This document shows, piece after piece, positions 18,152 through 27,546 of a stretch of 64,000 nt of DNA. The stretch is from an uncultured Bacilli bacterium (GTDB taxonomy: Bacteria > Bacillota_I > Bacilli_A > RF39 > UBA660). The notes beneath the pieces were generated by a model. That model did not search any database, was not told the DNA's origin, and worked only from the letters and a program-made list of their open reading frames with translations. The translations under genes and the position numbers were made by a program. Positions within the stretch are counted from its first letter, which is position 1; each line of letters begins with the position of its first letter. The DNA lies in contig CAKOSA010000003.1 of assembly GCA_934101865.1 (NCBI GenBank), forward strand, positions 7,242 through 71,241. Direction: 5' to 3'.

Positions 18152-18823
18152 TTATGGGGTTTCTTGAAGAATTTTTTTTAATTTTTTTAGACCTTTTGTA
18201 CTACTTCTTGACACTTGAACTTGGTACATACCCATTTTTTTGGCAATTTCTTCCTGAGTTTTGTCGTTGTAATATCTTTCAATTATAATACTTCGTTCTG
18301 GCTCCGGCAGGCTTTCAACTGCTTCTTTTAGATATAATAGTTCGGCTTTTTCCTCTGTTTGGATATCTTTCACTGTATCTAATAGGGTTAAGGTTTTGCC
18401 ATCGTCACTTATGACCTTGTCAAGGCTTTCACTTTCTTTTACGGCTTCTATCGTTCTTATGATTATGTTCTCATCTATTTCTAGAAAGAGAGACAATTCA
18501 TAGGTTGTTGGTTCTTTCATTAATTTTTGCGTAAGAATTGTTTTGGCTTCTTCGAGTTTAGGATATAGGCTAAGAATGTCTTTACTTATTTTTAATGATC
18601 TATTTTTATTTACGTAACTTATGACTTCTCCGAGCATATATTTATAGGCATAAGTTAGGAATTTGGCTTTACGAGAGGCATCATAATTTTCCCAAGCTTT
18701 GATTATTCCGATTACAGCTGTTTGATATAGGTCCTCTATTTCATAGTATCTTCTATATCGATTTATTACTGAATATATTGCTTTTTCGTTTTCAATGATA
18801 AATTCTTTGAGTTCTTCGTTCAT
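18152..18823 (-). CDS. sigF: sporulation-type sigma factor (SigF/SigG/SigB group)
   Basis: The 223 aa protein is a group 3 sigma-70 factor. Region 2 is visible in EDLYQTAVIGIIKAWENYD and AKFLTYAYKYMLGEV (about 31-66), region 3 around KLMKEPTTYELSLFLEID (about 98-115), and region 4 in LPEPERSIIIERYYNDKTQE followed by the helix-turn-helix and QVQVSR (about 170-207). QVQVSR is typical of SigB/SigF/SigG. It is somewhat shorter than B. subtilis SigF (about 255 aa). It follows a SpoIIAA-like STAS gene by only 21 nt, which argues for SigF; the kinase gene spoIIAB that normally separates the two is absent here. Confidence 0.75.
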   Translation of the reverse strand: MNEELKEFIIENEKAIYSVINRYRRYYEIEDLYQTAVIGIIKAWENYDASRKAKFLTYAYKYMLGEVISYVNKNRSLKISKDILSLYPKLEEAKTILTQKLMKEPTTYELSLFLEIDENIIIRTIEAVKESESLDKVISDDGKTLTLLDTVKDIQTEEKAELLYLKEAVESLPEPERSIIIERYYNDKTQEEIAKKMGMYQVQVSRSSTKGLKKLKKILQETP

Positions 18824-18844
18824 ATTTTCCCCCTTTTTTATTTT

Positions 18845-19171
18845 TTATATGAGTGCAAAGGCTTTTAGTTCATTATCTATCCATGGTATTTTTTCTTTGA
18901 ATATTTTCTTTGTTATGGTATTGTCTTTTTCACAGAGTATGAAACTTCCGCTTTTGCTTACGATGTATTTGTAGTAATTTAGAATGTAGTTAATTCCACT
19001 TATATCTATGGATTTTATTTCATCAATATTAAGAACAATGTTGGTAATTCCTATTTCCTTGATTAGTTCGTTTAGTTTTTTGATATTTCTTTGATAGTGA
19101 TCTTTATCGAAATTTCCTAGTAGTCTAACAAATAGTATTCCTTTACGAAATTCGTAATTCATTTTTAACAT
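18845..19171 (-). CDS. spoIIAA: STAS-domain anti-anti-sigma factor, SpoIIAA-like
   Basis: The 108 aa protein is a single STAS domain. In SpoIIAA the phosphorylated Ser lies in a D-S-S-G motif; here the matching place is DISG (residues 56-59, in KSIDISGINYILNYYKY), so the first Ser is replaced by Ile and only the second remains. Family knowledge: SpoIIAA frees sigma-F by binding the kinase/anti-sigma SpoIIAB. Here no spoIIAB lies between it and the sigma gene. The start is ATG 19171 behind AAAGGTGAT; the earlier GTG is inside that site. Confidence 0.72.
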   Translation of the reverse strand: MLKMNYEFRKGILFVRLLGNFDKDHYQRNIKKLNELIKEIGITNIVLNIDEIKSIDISGINYILNYYKYIVSKSGSFILCEKDNTITKKIFKEKIPWIDNELKAFALI

Positions 19172-19242
19172 ATTTATCACCTTTCGTTATTAATTTAGCA
19201 TATTTTTTGGGTTTTGGATACAGGTTCGACAAAAGGTGCTAA

Positions 19243-20508
19243 TTAATTCGTTCGACATTTTTTGATGTTTTTGTTGGGAATTATATTTAGGGCTATTAGG
19301 GTGACTAGAAATAGTGGAAAAATGGGGTTTGGTTTATTATTAGAACTTGTATTTTTGGTATTTATTTGTTCGGCTGTGATTGGGGATAAGGGGGTATTAT
19401 TTATGGGGATAAGGGGGTTGTTTATTTCTTTGGGAGGCACTATTGTGGGTGGGGAGTTATTAATTTGGTCATTATCTTTGGTGTTGTTGGTAGTATTATC
19501 ATCGTTATTATTTTCTTGGGTGTTATCTTCTATATCTTCTTTTTTATTGTTATTTTTTTCTTCGTTCTTATCATCATCTTTTTTGGTTTCTTGTTCTAAT
19601 TCTTCGGGAGTTTTTTTACTGGATAATTTGTATCTGTAAAATGTTTTTACAGCTGATACGTCGGGGGTATAGCCGTCTTGGGGAGAGGATGCGTAGTAAT
19701 TATCGTCGTAGAATACGTGCTTAATATAATAGTAGTATTTGTAATATTCTCTATAACGGCAAAAGTTGTGTAAACCGTAGTTATCGACAAAAATGGTTTG
19801 AGTTATGGGTGTTTCGGAGGGCAAGATGTCAGTGGTTCTTCTTTTAGCGAGCCATTTTTCATCTATTTTATAGTTTTTGATGTGGGTTTCGCCGGTGTAA
19901 TTGGCACATTGTTTTTCTCTGCTACTATCCATTGATATTGAGATACCGTAGGTAAGTGGTTCATCTGGTCTATTGGTTTCTAATAGGAGTGTTATGTCTT
20001 CTAATTCGTAGAAAGCGAGCATATCTATAACGATGCTATCGTTTGTATTTAGGTTATACTGGCCGTTCGCACAGCTTGGACATTTTATTATGTTATAGTT
20101 TAATTCTTGGCCTTTGATATATACTTTGATATTTGTGAATGTGAAGTTTTCTTTTTGGTGGTAAAGGGTTATATATCTAGCGGGTTCGGTTTTTTTGTAG
20201 GCGTAAAATTCTTTGTATTCTATATCGTACTTGTCCTTGCTTATCATTCGGCAATTGTACTGCCAAGTGCTGTATGGGCCTTGTCCTACTTTATCTCCTT
20301 CGGTTAAATAGTATTGGGCAGGGGCCTTGTTTAGGGGATAGTATCCGCCTTCTTTCTCAGTACGAAACCATTTGTAGCGTAATTGGGTTTCGTATTCTTT
20401 ATAGGTATCATCATATTGGTCTGTCCAATTGGTATACTCTTCGGCGTAAATTTTTAGTGGTAACATTAGTAATAATAGGGGTATTATTTTTAGTATTTTT
20501 TCTCTCAT
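19243..20508 (-). CDS. unknown surface protein with signal peptide and C-terminal anchor
   Basis: I do not recognise this 421 aa protein. It has a signal peptide (MREKILKIIPLLLLMLPLKI, cleavage after YA near 22), a Tyr-rich globular outside domain (about 23-300) with Cys pairs (IIKCPSCANGQY near 140), a low-complexity Asp/Glu/Asn/Lys linker (about 305-365), a Pro/Asn/Thr segment, and a C-terminal membrane helix (IFPLFLVTLIALNIIP, about 394-409) with a short basic tail. This looks like a membrane-anchored surface protein on a flexible stalk. It is on the same strand as the STAS-sigma genes but upstream of them. Confidence 0.75.
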   Translation of the reverse strand: MREKILKIIPLLLLMLPLKIYAEEYTNWTDQYDDTYKEYETQLRYKWFRTEKEGGYYPLNKAPAQYYLTEGDKVGQGPYSTWQYNCRMISKDKYDIEYKEFYAYKKTEPARYITLYHQKENFTFTNIKVYIKGQELNYNIIKCPSCANGQYNLNTNDSIVIDMLAFYELEDITLLLETNRPDEPLTYGISISMDSSREKQCANYTGETHIKNYKIDEKWLAKRRTTDILPSETPITQTIFVDNYGLHNFCRYREYYKYYYYIKHVFYDDNYYASSPQDGYTPDVSAVKTFYRYKLSSKKTPEELEQETKKDDDKNEEKNNNKKEDIEDNTQENNNDDNTTNNTKDNDQINNSPPTIVPPKEINNPLIPINNTPLSPITAEQINTKNTSSNNKPNPIFPLFLVTLIALNIIPNKNIKKCRTN

Positions 20509-20612
20509 TTGTTTCTTCCTTTCTTTTACCCTTTTTTTCTTTTTGTCAAAATCACCTCCTCTATTATTATTATTACCAAAAAAAATAAAAATTCCCCCCT
20601 CAGAGGCAAAAA

Positions 20613-20641
20613 AAAACTAAAAAATTGGTTTTTTTAGTTTT
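20613..20641 (-). terminator. terminator after the M16 gene pair
   Basis: AAAACTAAAAAA (20613-20624) and TTTTTTTAGTTTT (20629-20641) make an A/T stem with loop TTGG, just past the M16 gene stop, with A-rich DNA beyond giving U residues in the minus-strand RNA. Confidence 0.6.
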
Positions 20642-20647
20642 AAAAGT

Positions 20648-21937
20648 TTACGGTTGTTCGTTTTTTTCACTATTTTTGATTATTACTATATTTTTGTTGG
20701 TTAGGTCTATTTTTGTTATTATTTCATTTAATTCTTGGATATTTAATGATTTTATTATATCTAAAATATTGGCTTCGATTTTGCCATCAAATATTATGTT
20801 ATCGACAATCATTTCGTTTACAAGAGTTATGTTTTCGTAACTGAATATTTCGTTACTTATGAGTACTTTTTTCTTGCGTTCGAAATCTTTTTCGTTTATA
20901 TTTATATTTTTTAGTTTTTTATCTATTTCTTTGATTAATTCTTCGTATTTATCGGTTTCATTGATGAGAGAAATTAGTAAATGGGTGTCGGTATCAAGGA
21001 GATTATAACTTATTGTTGAGGTTATTATTTTGGCTTTTTTCATCTCATAGTCGAACTCGGATACGTCGGAAAAGAGGAGATTGAAGAGAATATATAGATA
21101 GATGTTTAGTTTTCTTTTGTCGATATCGAGAGACTGGGGATTGATTTTGATGGTGTATGCTATTTTGGCGACATCCGTTGGAATTTTTATTATTTCTTTG
21201 GGCTTCACTACCGTGTGTGGCTCTTTTATTTTGTCCTCTTGACATTTTTTTATATCAGGAAAAGTTTTGGACTTTTGATTTTGGGTAATGGCTTCGAGAA
21301 TTTCTTTTTCATCGAAAGAACCGGAAATTACGACAAACATATTAGAGGGATGATAGAAGGTGTTATAGCATTTGGTTAGTAATTCGGGAGTTATTTTATT
21401 TATGTCTTCTACTGTGCCTATAATGCTATTTTTGAAGTTATTTTTATGGAGGGCATTTTTTCTTATGGCTTCAAAGAGGACATTTACGGGTCTATCGTCA
21501 CACATATGTATTTCTTGAGTTATTATGCCTTTTTCTTTTTCGACATTTTCCTTAGTGAAATATGGGGATTGGACAAAATCTAAGAGAAATAATAGGTTTT
21601 CTTTTAGTTTTTCTGTGCCTTGAAATAGATATGTGGTATTTTTAAAAGTTGTATAGGCGTTGCTGATGGCTCCGTTGGAAGAGAAGTAGTCGCTTGGTTC
21701 GGGACCGGTTTCTTGAGCAAAAACTTTGTGTTCTAAGAAATGGGCTATTCCGCTTGGTACTTTTATTTTTTTATTGGTTGTTTTATCAAAGAATTCGGTG
21801 TTTATAGATCCGAATTTAGTTGTAAATGTTACGTAGTTGTTATGAAATGTTTTTTTGTTGTATAGGTATACTTCGAGACCGTTATCTAGTTTTTCGTAAG
21901 TAATGGTTTCATCTAATCCTTTAATCTTTATCTCCAT
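20648..21937 (-). CDS. M16 peptidase, YfmH/YmfH type (active-site subunit)
   Basis: The 429 aa protein is a zinc peptidase of family M16. It keeps the inverted zinc motif HFLEH (in GIAHFLEHKVF, about residues 66-70) with a further Glu expected about 75 residues on (EKGIITQE region). It pairs with the next gene, an M16 relative without the motif, as in B. subtilis ymfH/ymfF, whose products are annotated in connection with EF-P 5-aminopentanol modification. ATG 21937 lies in the end of that gene (17-nt overlap) behind AAGGAGG. A cytoplasmic processing role is likely; the substrate is unknown. Confidence 0.88.
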   Translation of the reverse strand: MEIKIKGLDETITYEKLDNGLEVYLYNKKTFHNNYVTFTTKFGSINTEFFDKTTNKKIKVPSGIAHFLEHKVFAQETGPEPSDYFSSNGAISNAYTTFKNTTYLFQGTEKLKENLLFLLDFVQSPYFTKENVEKEKGIITQEIHMCDDRPVNVLFEAIRKNALHKNNFKNSIIGTVEDINKITPELLTKCYNTFYHPSNMFVVISGSFDEKEILEAITQNQKSKTFPDIKKCQEDKIKEPHTVVKPKEIIKIPTDVAKIAYTIKINPQSLDIDKRKLNIYLYILFNLLFSDVSEFDYEMKKAKIITSTISYNLLDTDTHLLISLINETDKYEELIKEIDKKLKNININEKDFERKKKVLISNEIFSYENITLVNEMIVDNIIFDGKIEANILDIIKSLNIQELNEIITKIDLTNKNIVIIKNSEKNEQP

Positions 21938-23192
21938 TTGGGCCTCCTTTTAGAGCATAGCTTGAATGCACTTTGATTTTCTTTGATAGGGTTATTATAT
22001 CGTTTATGGATACTTTCTTTATGTTTTCGATTCTTTCCTCAGCACTTGCACTTCCGACAAGGGATTTGGCAAAGTAGGTATTTATTATTCCATAAGGGTT
22101 ATCGGTACTGGCAATTATTCCTGATATGATTGTTTCTTTGGCGTTTTCGAAATAGTTTTCAGCGAATTTTCCTTTGCTAATGGCATCAACGTTTTTACGA
22201 ATTTGTTTTATGACTGTTTCTTCGTTACTTGGTTCTACTCCAGAATATATTATTAATAAATTGTCATAGGCCTTTGCGAGGGAACTTACATAATATGCAT
22301 AGGAATTTTTCTCGCGAATGTTATCAAAGAGGACAGAACTCGAAGAGCCTCCCAACAACTCATTATAAACGAGTAGCACGTATTTTCTTTCGTACTCACT
22401 TAAATTTTTGATGCTATATAAGAGCACGATTTGGGACTGATTGGCTTTTGTTAATTCTTCGTAGTTTTTTATTCGGCTTCGCTCGCTGAGGGGCGGGGTT
22501 ATAATATCGTCTTTCTTTTTGTGATAAGACCATACTTTGAAGTATTCTTTAAATAGTTCTTTGGTGGTTTTGACGTCAACATCCCCTACTATGAATACAT
22601 CAACGATATCATCATTTATGACACTTTTGTAGTATTCGTAAAGTGAAGCTGGGGTTATATTTTGAATGATGTCTTTATCTCCATAAGGATTGTATGAGTA
22701 TGGTTTATCGGAAAATTTTTCTAAGAGGCTAAATATTGCGTATCTTATTTTATCGTCTTTAAGGGTTTTGATATTTTTTTGGTTTCTTTCTTTGACTTGT
22801 GATAACACTTCTTCGCTGAATTTTTTATCGGTAATATTTGGTTTAAATATTATGTCTAATAAGAATTTTATTGATTCCTCATTCATTCCTTCTTCGGTGT
22901 ATTTTTCATTTAGAAATCTTGTTTTGAATGATAGGTTTGTGTATGTGCCTATTCTACTTGATGAAGACATTAGTTTTAGGTCATAAAGGTTTTCACTTTC
23001 TTTTATTAGTTCGGTTTCGTTTTTATAATTTTGATTTGAATTTAGTAGTACATCTTTAAGTATAATTCTGTTACTGATGTCTTCTTTTTTTAAGGGCCTA
23101 CGGAAACATATATCGACCGTGATTGTTTTGAATTTGGTTGTATTTATGATATGTAAATCGTAAGCTCCCATATCTATTTTTTGATAATCCAT
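21921..23192 (-). CDS. M16-like protein, YfmF/YmfF type (inactive subunit)
   Basis: The 423 aa protein has the M16 fold (two related halves; LLGGSSSSVLFDNIREKNS near 285-303 is the typical Gly-rich and R-E-K region) but lacks HxxEH where the zinc site should be. M16 enzymes often work as a pair of one active and one inactive chain, and the overlapping gene downstream supplies the active chain. It starts at ATG 23192 behind AAGGAGG. Earlier family members are linked to EF-P modification or peptide processing. Confidence 0.85.
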   Translation of the reverse strand: MDYQKIDMGAYDLHIINTTKFKTITVDICFRRPLKKEDISNRIILKDVLLNSNQNYKNETELIKESENLYDLKLMSSSSRIGTYTNLSFKTRFLNEKYTEEGMNEESIKFLLDIIFKPNITDKKFSEEVLSQVKERNQKNIKTLKDDKIRYAIFSLLEKFSDKPYSYNPYGDKDIIQNITPASLYEYYKSVINDDIVDVFIVGDVDVKTTKELFKEYFKVWSYHKKKDDIITPPLSERSRIKNYEELTKANQSQIVLLYSIKNLSEYERKYVLLVYNELLGGSSSSVLFDNIREKNSYAYYVSSLAKAYDNLLIIYSGVEPSNEETVIKQIRKNVDAISKGKFAENYFENAKETIISGIIASTDNPYGIINTYFAKSLVGSASAEERIENIKKVSINDIITLSKKIKVHSSYALKGGPNGDKD

Positions 23193-23243
23193 TTTACTTC
23201 CTCCTTATGAATAGTATATATTGTTTTGCATTTTTTAAACTTA

Positions 23244-23292
23244 TTTTTTTGAAAATCTGCATAGTTTTTATTGCAGTTTTTGAAAAATTGCA
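23244..23292. repeat. two palindromic motif copies, possible deoD terminator
   Basis: TTTTGAAAATCTGCA (ending 23261) and GCAGTTTTTGAAAAATTGCA (23273-23292) are two copies of the dispersed motif. Together AAAATCTGCA and TGCAGTTTTT can form a 10-bp stem with one mismatch and a 10-nt loop, so they may end the deoD transcript on the minus strand. Confidence 0.5.
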
Positions 23293-23300
23293 ACGTGTTA

Positions 23301-24011
23301 TTAACAGTTTATTATGGTATTTAGGGCTAATTTTATCATTTGGTCAAGGGCTTCAGTTCTTTCCTTGCTAGTTAATTCTTTTTTGGTTATAAAGCTATCG
23401 GATATGGTTAGAATACAACTGGCTTTTTTGCCAAAGTGTTCAGCATTTTTTAAAAGGGCATAACTTTCCATTTCCACGGCTAAAAGGTGTTTTTCTTCGT
23501 TCATTTTTTGATATATTTCGCTAGTTGTATAGAAGGCATCGCTACTATGTACTTTTCCTTCTACTAGGGTTAGGCCTTCGGCTTGGGCTTCATTTTTTAT
23601 ATGGTTGTTTAGTTCTTCGTTTGCGTTTATTTCGTGAGTGGTACTTCCGTCAAAGACTTCGGCATAAGTGGACTCGGAATAGGCTGATGTTACTAATAGT
23701 AAATCTAGTACATTTAGGTCTTTGGTGTAAGAGCCGGCGGTTCCTATTCTTATTATGTTCTCGACGTCATAGAATTTATATAGTTCATAACTGTATATGG
23801 CCATACTTGGTATTCCCATTCCGTGGGCCATTATGGTTACTTTGGTGCCTTTATAATATCCTGTATAGGCATATATTCCTCTTACTTTATTTACGCATTT
23901 ATAGTTTTCTAAATAGTTTTGGGCTATAAATGTGGCTCTATTGGGGTCGCCAGTTAGAATTACATTTTTTGATATATCTTCTTTTAGGGCTTCATTATGT
24001 GGTGTTGCCAT
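23301..24011 (-). CDS. deoD: purine nucleoside phosphorylase, DeoD type
   Basis: DeoD cleaves purine (deoxy)ribonucleosides with phosphate in purine salvage; it is a hexameric cytoplasmic enzyme. The 236 aa protein opens with TPHNEALKEDISKNVILTGD and PNRA (phosphate site Arg), has MAHGMGIPSMAIYSYEL (about 59-75), RIGTAGSY (about 87-94), the AVEMESYALL purine-site block (about 178-187) and the catalytic Asp in LTISDSF (about 200-206). Length is standard. It stands alone, with the arginine operon terminator upstream and palindromic repeats downstream. Confidence 0.95.
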   Translation of the reverse strand: MATPHNEALKEDISKNVILTGDPNRATFIAQNYLENYKCVNKVRGIYAYTGYYKGTKVTIMAHGMGIPSMAIYSYELYKFYDVENIIRIGTAGSYTKDLNVLDLLLVTSAYSESTYAEVFDGSTTHEINANEELNNHIKNEAQAEGLTLVEGKVHSSDAFYTTSEIYQKMNEEKHLLAVEMESYALLKNAEHFGKKASCILTISDSFITKKELTSKERTEALDQMIKLALNTIINC

Positions 24012-24096
24012 TTTTTAATCACTACCTTTCTTACGTTCATAATTATATCATAAGTACTTGGTTTTGGATAGGTGTTTTGAGAAAAAATGGCAAAAA

Positions 24097-24126
24097 AATA
24101 AAGTTTTCGGGTTTGAAAACTTTATT
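24097..24126 (-). terminator. terminator of the arginine operon
   Basis: AATAAAGTTTTC (24097-24108) and GAAAACTTTATT (24115-24126) form a perfect 12-bp stem with a 6-nt loop; on the minus strand a run of seven U follows (24098-24092). Confidence 0.85.
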
Positions 24127-24147
24127 TTATGATTCATTTTCCTATTA

Positions 24148-26553
24148 TTAGGAAAGGGCAACCATAGATACTGTTAGTATTATCACAGAAGCTAGGGCTA
24201 AAACTGCTACTACTTTAAGAGCCCATTTGAACCAAGTTGAGTATTCTACTTTGGCAAGAGCAAGTCCTCCCATTATAGCACCGCAAGTTGGTGTAATTAG
24301 GTTTACGAGGCCGTTGGCAGCAACGAATATCATTATTGTTGTTTCGACACTGAAACCTAATTCGTGAGCAAGTGGTCCCATAATTGGTGTTGATAGGGTT
24401 GCTAATCCCGAAGAAGATGGTACTAATATTGATAGTACTATGTGTAGTAAGTAATCTAATGGGGCAAATAGTACTGGTGGTAAGTGCCTTAGGGCTTCGG
24501 CAGCATTATATATTATGTAGTTATCTAAGTGTGTAGTTGTCATTAATACTGATGCACCACGGGCAATAGCTACGATTAGGATTACTCCCATCATATCGGC
24601 AGCTCCGTTTACGAAGGTACTTACGAATTTTGGTTCGCTATCTCTATTTACTACACCTATTATTATAGCCATTATGAAGAACCATAGTGATGCTTCTTGG
24701 AAATACCACCAACCGAGTGGGTTACCGGTTAATTTTCCGGTTGTATCTAGGAATATATTTATTCCAAAGCTATCCCAAGGGATAAATCCTATTATCATTA
24801 TTAGGAATGTTATGCCAAATAGGACAAGGGTAAATTTTTGTTTACCGGTTAATTTGGTTTCTTTATCTTTCTCAGCTGGTTTTAGGTATGTTTTTTCCAT
24901 ATCTTTTTGTTCACGTAATGATAGGAAAGTTGACCCTTTATCAGCTTTGACTTTCTTTGCATAGGCCATAACGAAGGCAGTCGCAATAGCGTAAGACACT
25001 AGCCAAAGGGCTACTCCGAGACCGATTATTAGGCCCTGATTTACTTCGATGCCTTTGGGTAGGGCGTCAATTGCAACACCAACGGCAAAGGGATTTATGG
25101 TGGAACCGAGGACACCGACGCCGGCACCAAGTAAAACGATGGCGGATGCGATTATGGTATCCATTCCAGCTACTACCATTGTTGCTGATAGTAGGGCGTA
25201 AAATCCAACTGTTTCTTCGAGCATTCCGTAAGTTGTGCCACCTATCGAGAAGATAAACATTAGAATTGGGATTAGCCAAAGTTCTTTTCCTTTCATCTTT
25301 TTGATAAGTACTTTTATTCCTGTTTCAAGGGCTCCTGTTCCGTTTACGATGGCAAGGAATCCTCCTAAAACGAATATGAATATGCAGACATCTATGGCAT
25401 CTTTAAATCCTAGTATTGGTGCAAGTAAGATATCAGATAAGGATGCTGCAACTACTCCACTACCGTTAACTATTTCCTCATTTACAAAGGAAGCCGATGG
25501 TAGGAAGTGGGTTATCAATCCCAAGAATATTATGATTAGTAATATTATTGAGAATGATGATAAGACAAATTTCTTATTTTTTGCCTTAGCCATTTCTATC
25601 CTCCTTTTCTTTCCATCCCCCTTTTGTGTTATGATTGTACCTGTTTTGCCACTTAGGGCATTTAATCCATTGTTTAGTGATGTAATAATGGCTTTTTTCT
25701 TAGGGCTTTCTTGAACGAACTCACAGCTGGCTTCTACTTTGGGAAGCATACTTCCTTTAGCAAAATAGCCTTGGTTTATATATTCTGTGGCTTTTGCTAA
25801 ACTCATTGATTTAACTCCCTTAGCGTTTTCTTTGCCATAATTTATATAAACTTTATCTATGGATGTTAGGATGAGAAGGATATCAGCTTTGATTTGACGG
25901 GCTAGCAAGCTAGCAGCGAAGTCTTTATCGATAACAGCGTCTACTCCTTTATAACTTCCGTTTTCTTTTATGACGGGGATTCCGCCTCCGCCAGCGGTTA
26001 TGACTACGTTGTTTTCATCGATGAGGTCATTTATTACATCTTCTTCAATGATGCGGACGGGTTTTGGAGATGGTACAACTCTCCTGTATCCTCGTCCAGC
26101 GTCTTCGACAAACTTATATCCCTTTTCATCTGCTATTTTTTGTGCTTCTTTTTGGGTATAAAACATTCCTACAGGTTTGGTTGGATTGTGAAATGCATCG
26201 TCGTATTTGCTTACTTCTACCTGAGTAATGATTGTCACACAATTTTTCTTTATTCCACTTCGTTCTAATTCACGAGATATGGATTGTTGCAAGTGGTAAC
26301 CGATATATCCTTGGCTCATTGCCCCACATTCAGCAAAGGGCATAGATGGTGTTCCTATTCCCTCACTATTTGCGTAGTCGGTTGCTAGTTTTATGGCTCC
26401 GACTTGAGGACCGTTACCGTGAACGACAACTACTTCGTGGCCGTTTGCAACGATTTTTACGATTTGTTTGGCAGTTTTTTTTACTAATTTTAGTTGCTCT
26501 TCAGGTGTTGTCCCGAGGGCGTTTCCGCCGAGAGCTACTACTACTCTACTCAT
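24148..26553 (-). CDS. arcC: carbamate kinase fused to YfcC-family transporter
   Basis: One open frame of 801 codons covers two proteins. Residues 1-320 (26553-25594) are carbamate kinase, which makes ATP from carbamoyl phosphate as the last step of the arginine deiminase pathway: [22 protein letters not shown] and TAGGGGIPV are present. Residues 321-801 (25593-24148) are a YfcC/DcuC-like transporter with about 12 helices, including [19 protein letters not shown] and [19 protein letters not shown], probably an arginine/ornithine exchanger by context. At the join ATG 25593 is preceded by AAAGGAGG, a full ribosome site, and the joint lies past an AAAAGGGGG run where a one-base change would restore a TAG just before that ATG. 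So it may be a true fusion, two coupled genes split by slippage, or a sequencing error. Confidence 0.88.
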   Translation of the reverse strand: MSRVVVALGGNALGTTPEEQLKLVKKTAKQIVKIVANGHEVVVVHGNGPQVGAIKLATDYANSEGIGTPSMPFAECGAMSQGYIGYHLQQSISRELERSGIKKNCVTIITQVEVSKYDDAFHNPTKPVGMFYTQKEAQKIADEKGYKFVEDAGRGYRRVVPSPKPVRIIEEDVINDLIDENNVVITAGGGGIPVIKENGSYKGVDAVIDKDFAASLLARQIKADILLILTSIDKVYINYGKENAKGVKSMSLAKATEYINQGYFAKGSMLPKVEASCEFVQESPKKKAIITSLNNGLNALSGKTGTIITQKGDGKKRRIEMAKAKNKKFVLSSFSIILLIIIFLGLITHFLPSASFVNEEIVNGSGVVAASLSDILLAPILGFKDAIDVCIFIFVLGGFLAIVNGTGALETGIKVLIKKMKGKELWLIPILMFIFSIGGTTYGMLEETVGFYALLSATMVVAGMDTIIASAIVLLGAGVGVLGSTINPFAVGVAIDALPKGIEVNQGLIIGLGVALWLVSYAIATAFVMAYAKKVKADKGSTFLSLREQKDMEKTYLKPAEKDKETKLTGKQKFTLVLFGITFLIMIIGFIPWDSFGINIFLDTTGKLTGNPLGWWYFQEASLWFFIMAIIIGVVNRDSEPKFVSTFVNGAADMMGVILIVAIARGASVLMTTTHLDNYIIYNAAEALRHLPPVLFAPLDYLLHIVLSILVPSSSGLATLSTPIMGPLAHELGFSVETTIMIFVAANGLVNLITPTCGAIMGGLALAKVEYSTWFKWALKVVAVLALASVIILTVSMVALS

Positions 26554-27541
26554 TTTCACTCATCATTGTTGCATACATAACTGCCTTTATGGTATGCATT
26601 CTATTTTCGGCTTCTTCAAATACTTTGGAGGCCGGACTTTCAAATACTTCGTCGGTTACTTCCATTTCTTTAATTCCGTAGGTATCGTATATTTGCTTGC
26701 CGATAATTGTATCGGTATTATGGAAAGATGGCAAACAGTGTAAGAATATGGCATTACTGTTACAAGAGTTCATTACTTTTTTATTTACTTGATATGGTAA
26801 TAGTAAGTTTATTCTTTCTTTCCATTTGGATGCGTCTTCACCCATACTGAGCCATACATCGGTATATATTACATCCATATTTTTTATTTCTTCGGGATTG
26901 TCAGTAAAGTTTATGGTACAACCGTTTTCGTGAGCTATTTTTTTACAAGTTTCGGTTAATTTTTCCTCCGGCCACAAGTGTTTTGGGGCACAGCAGTTGA
27001 AATTTATGCCTAATTTACTGCATATTACCATAAGGGAATTGCCGACATTGTTTCGTCCATCTCCGAAAAAGCAAAAGTTTATGCCTTTGAGGTACCCAAA
27101 ATGTTCTTCGATAGTCATAACATCGGCAAGCATTTGGGTGGGATGGAACATATCGGTTAGTCCATTCCATACGGGAACGGTTGCGTATTTGCATAGTTCT
27201 TCAACGGTTTTTTGGGAAAAGCCACGGTACTCTATACCGTCATATATTCTGGTAAGTACACGGGCGGTATCTTTGATTGTTTCTTTTTTCCCCATTTGGG
27301 ATCCCGTAGGGCCTAAATATGTTACGTGCATTCCTAGGTCATAGGCTGCGACTTCAAATGAACATCTGGTTCGAGTGGAATCTTTTTCGAATAGGATAAC
27401 GATATTTTTGCCTTTGAGGTACTCGTGATTTTGGCCTTCTTGTTTCATTTTTTTGAGTTTTTTAGATAAATCTAATAGGTATCTTATTTCATCGCTTGAA
27501 TAGTCTAATAGTTTTGAAAAATCTCTTCCTTTTAAGTTCAT
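26546..27541 (-). CDS. argF: ornithine carbamoyltransferase (catabolic)
   Basis: The enzyme splits citrulline with phosphate into ornithine and carbamoyl phosphate in the arginine deiminase pathway. The 331 aa protein has the carbamoyl phosphate site STRTR (about 55-59), [19 protein letters not shown] (about 80-98), the [16 protein letters not shown] block (about 131-146) with the HPTQ motif, and HCLPSFH (about 272-278) with the ornithine-site Cys. Its order between arcA and arcC shows it is the catabolic ArcB-type enzyme. It starts at ATG 27541, 6 nt from arcA, and overlaps arcC by 8 nt. Confidence 0.96.
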   Translation of the reverse strand: MNLKGRDFSKLLDYSSDEIRYLLDLSKKLKKMKQEGQNHEYLKGKNIVILFEKDSTRTRCSFEVAAYDLGMHVTYLGPTGSQMGKKETIKDTARVLTRIYDGIEYRGFSQKTVEELCKYATVPVWNGLTDMFHPTQMLADVMTIEEHFGYLKGINFCFFGDGRNNVGNSLMVICSKLGINFNCCAPKHLWPEEKLTETCKKIAHENGCTINFTDNPEEIKNMDVIYTDVWLSMGEDASKWKERINLLLPYQVNKKVMNSCNSNAIFLHCLPSFHNTDTIIGKQIYDTYGIKEMEVTDEVFESPASKVFEEAENRMHTIKAVMYATMMSENE

Positions 27542-27546
27542 ATTTT

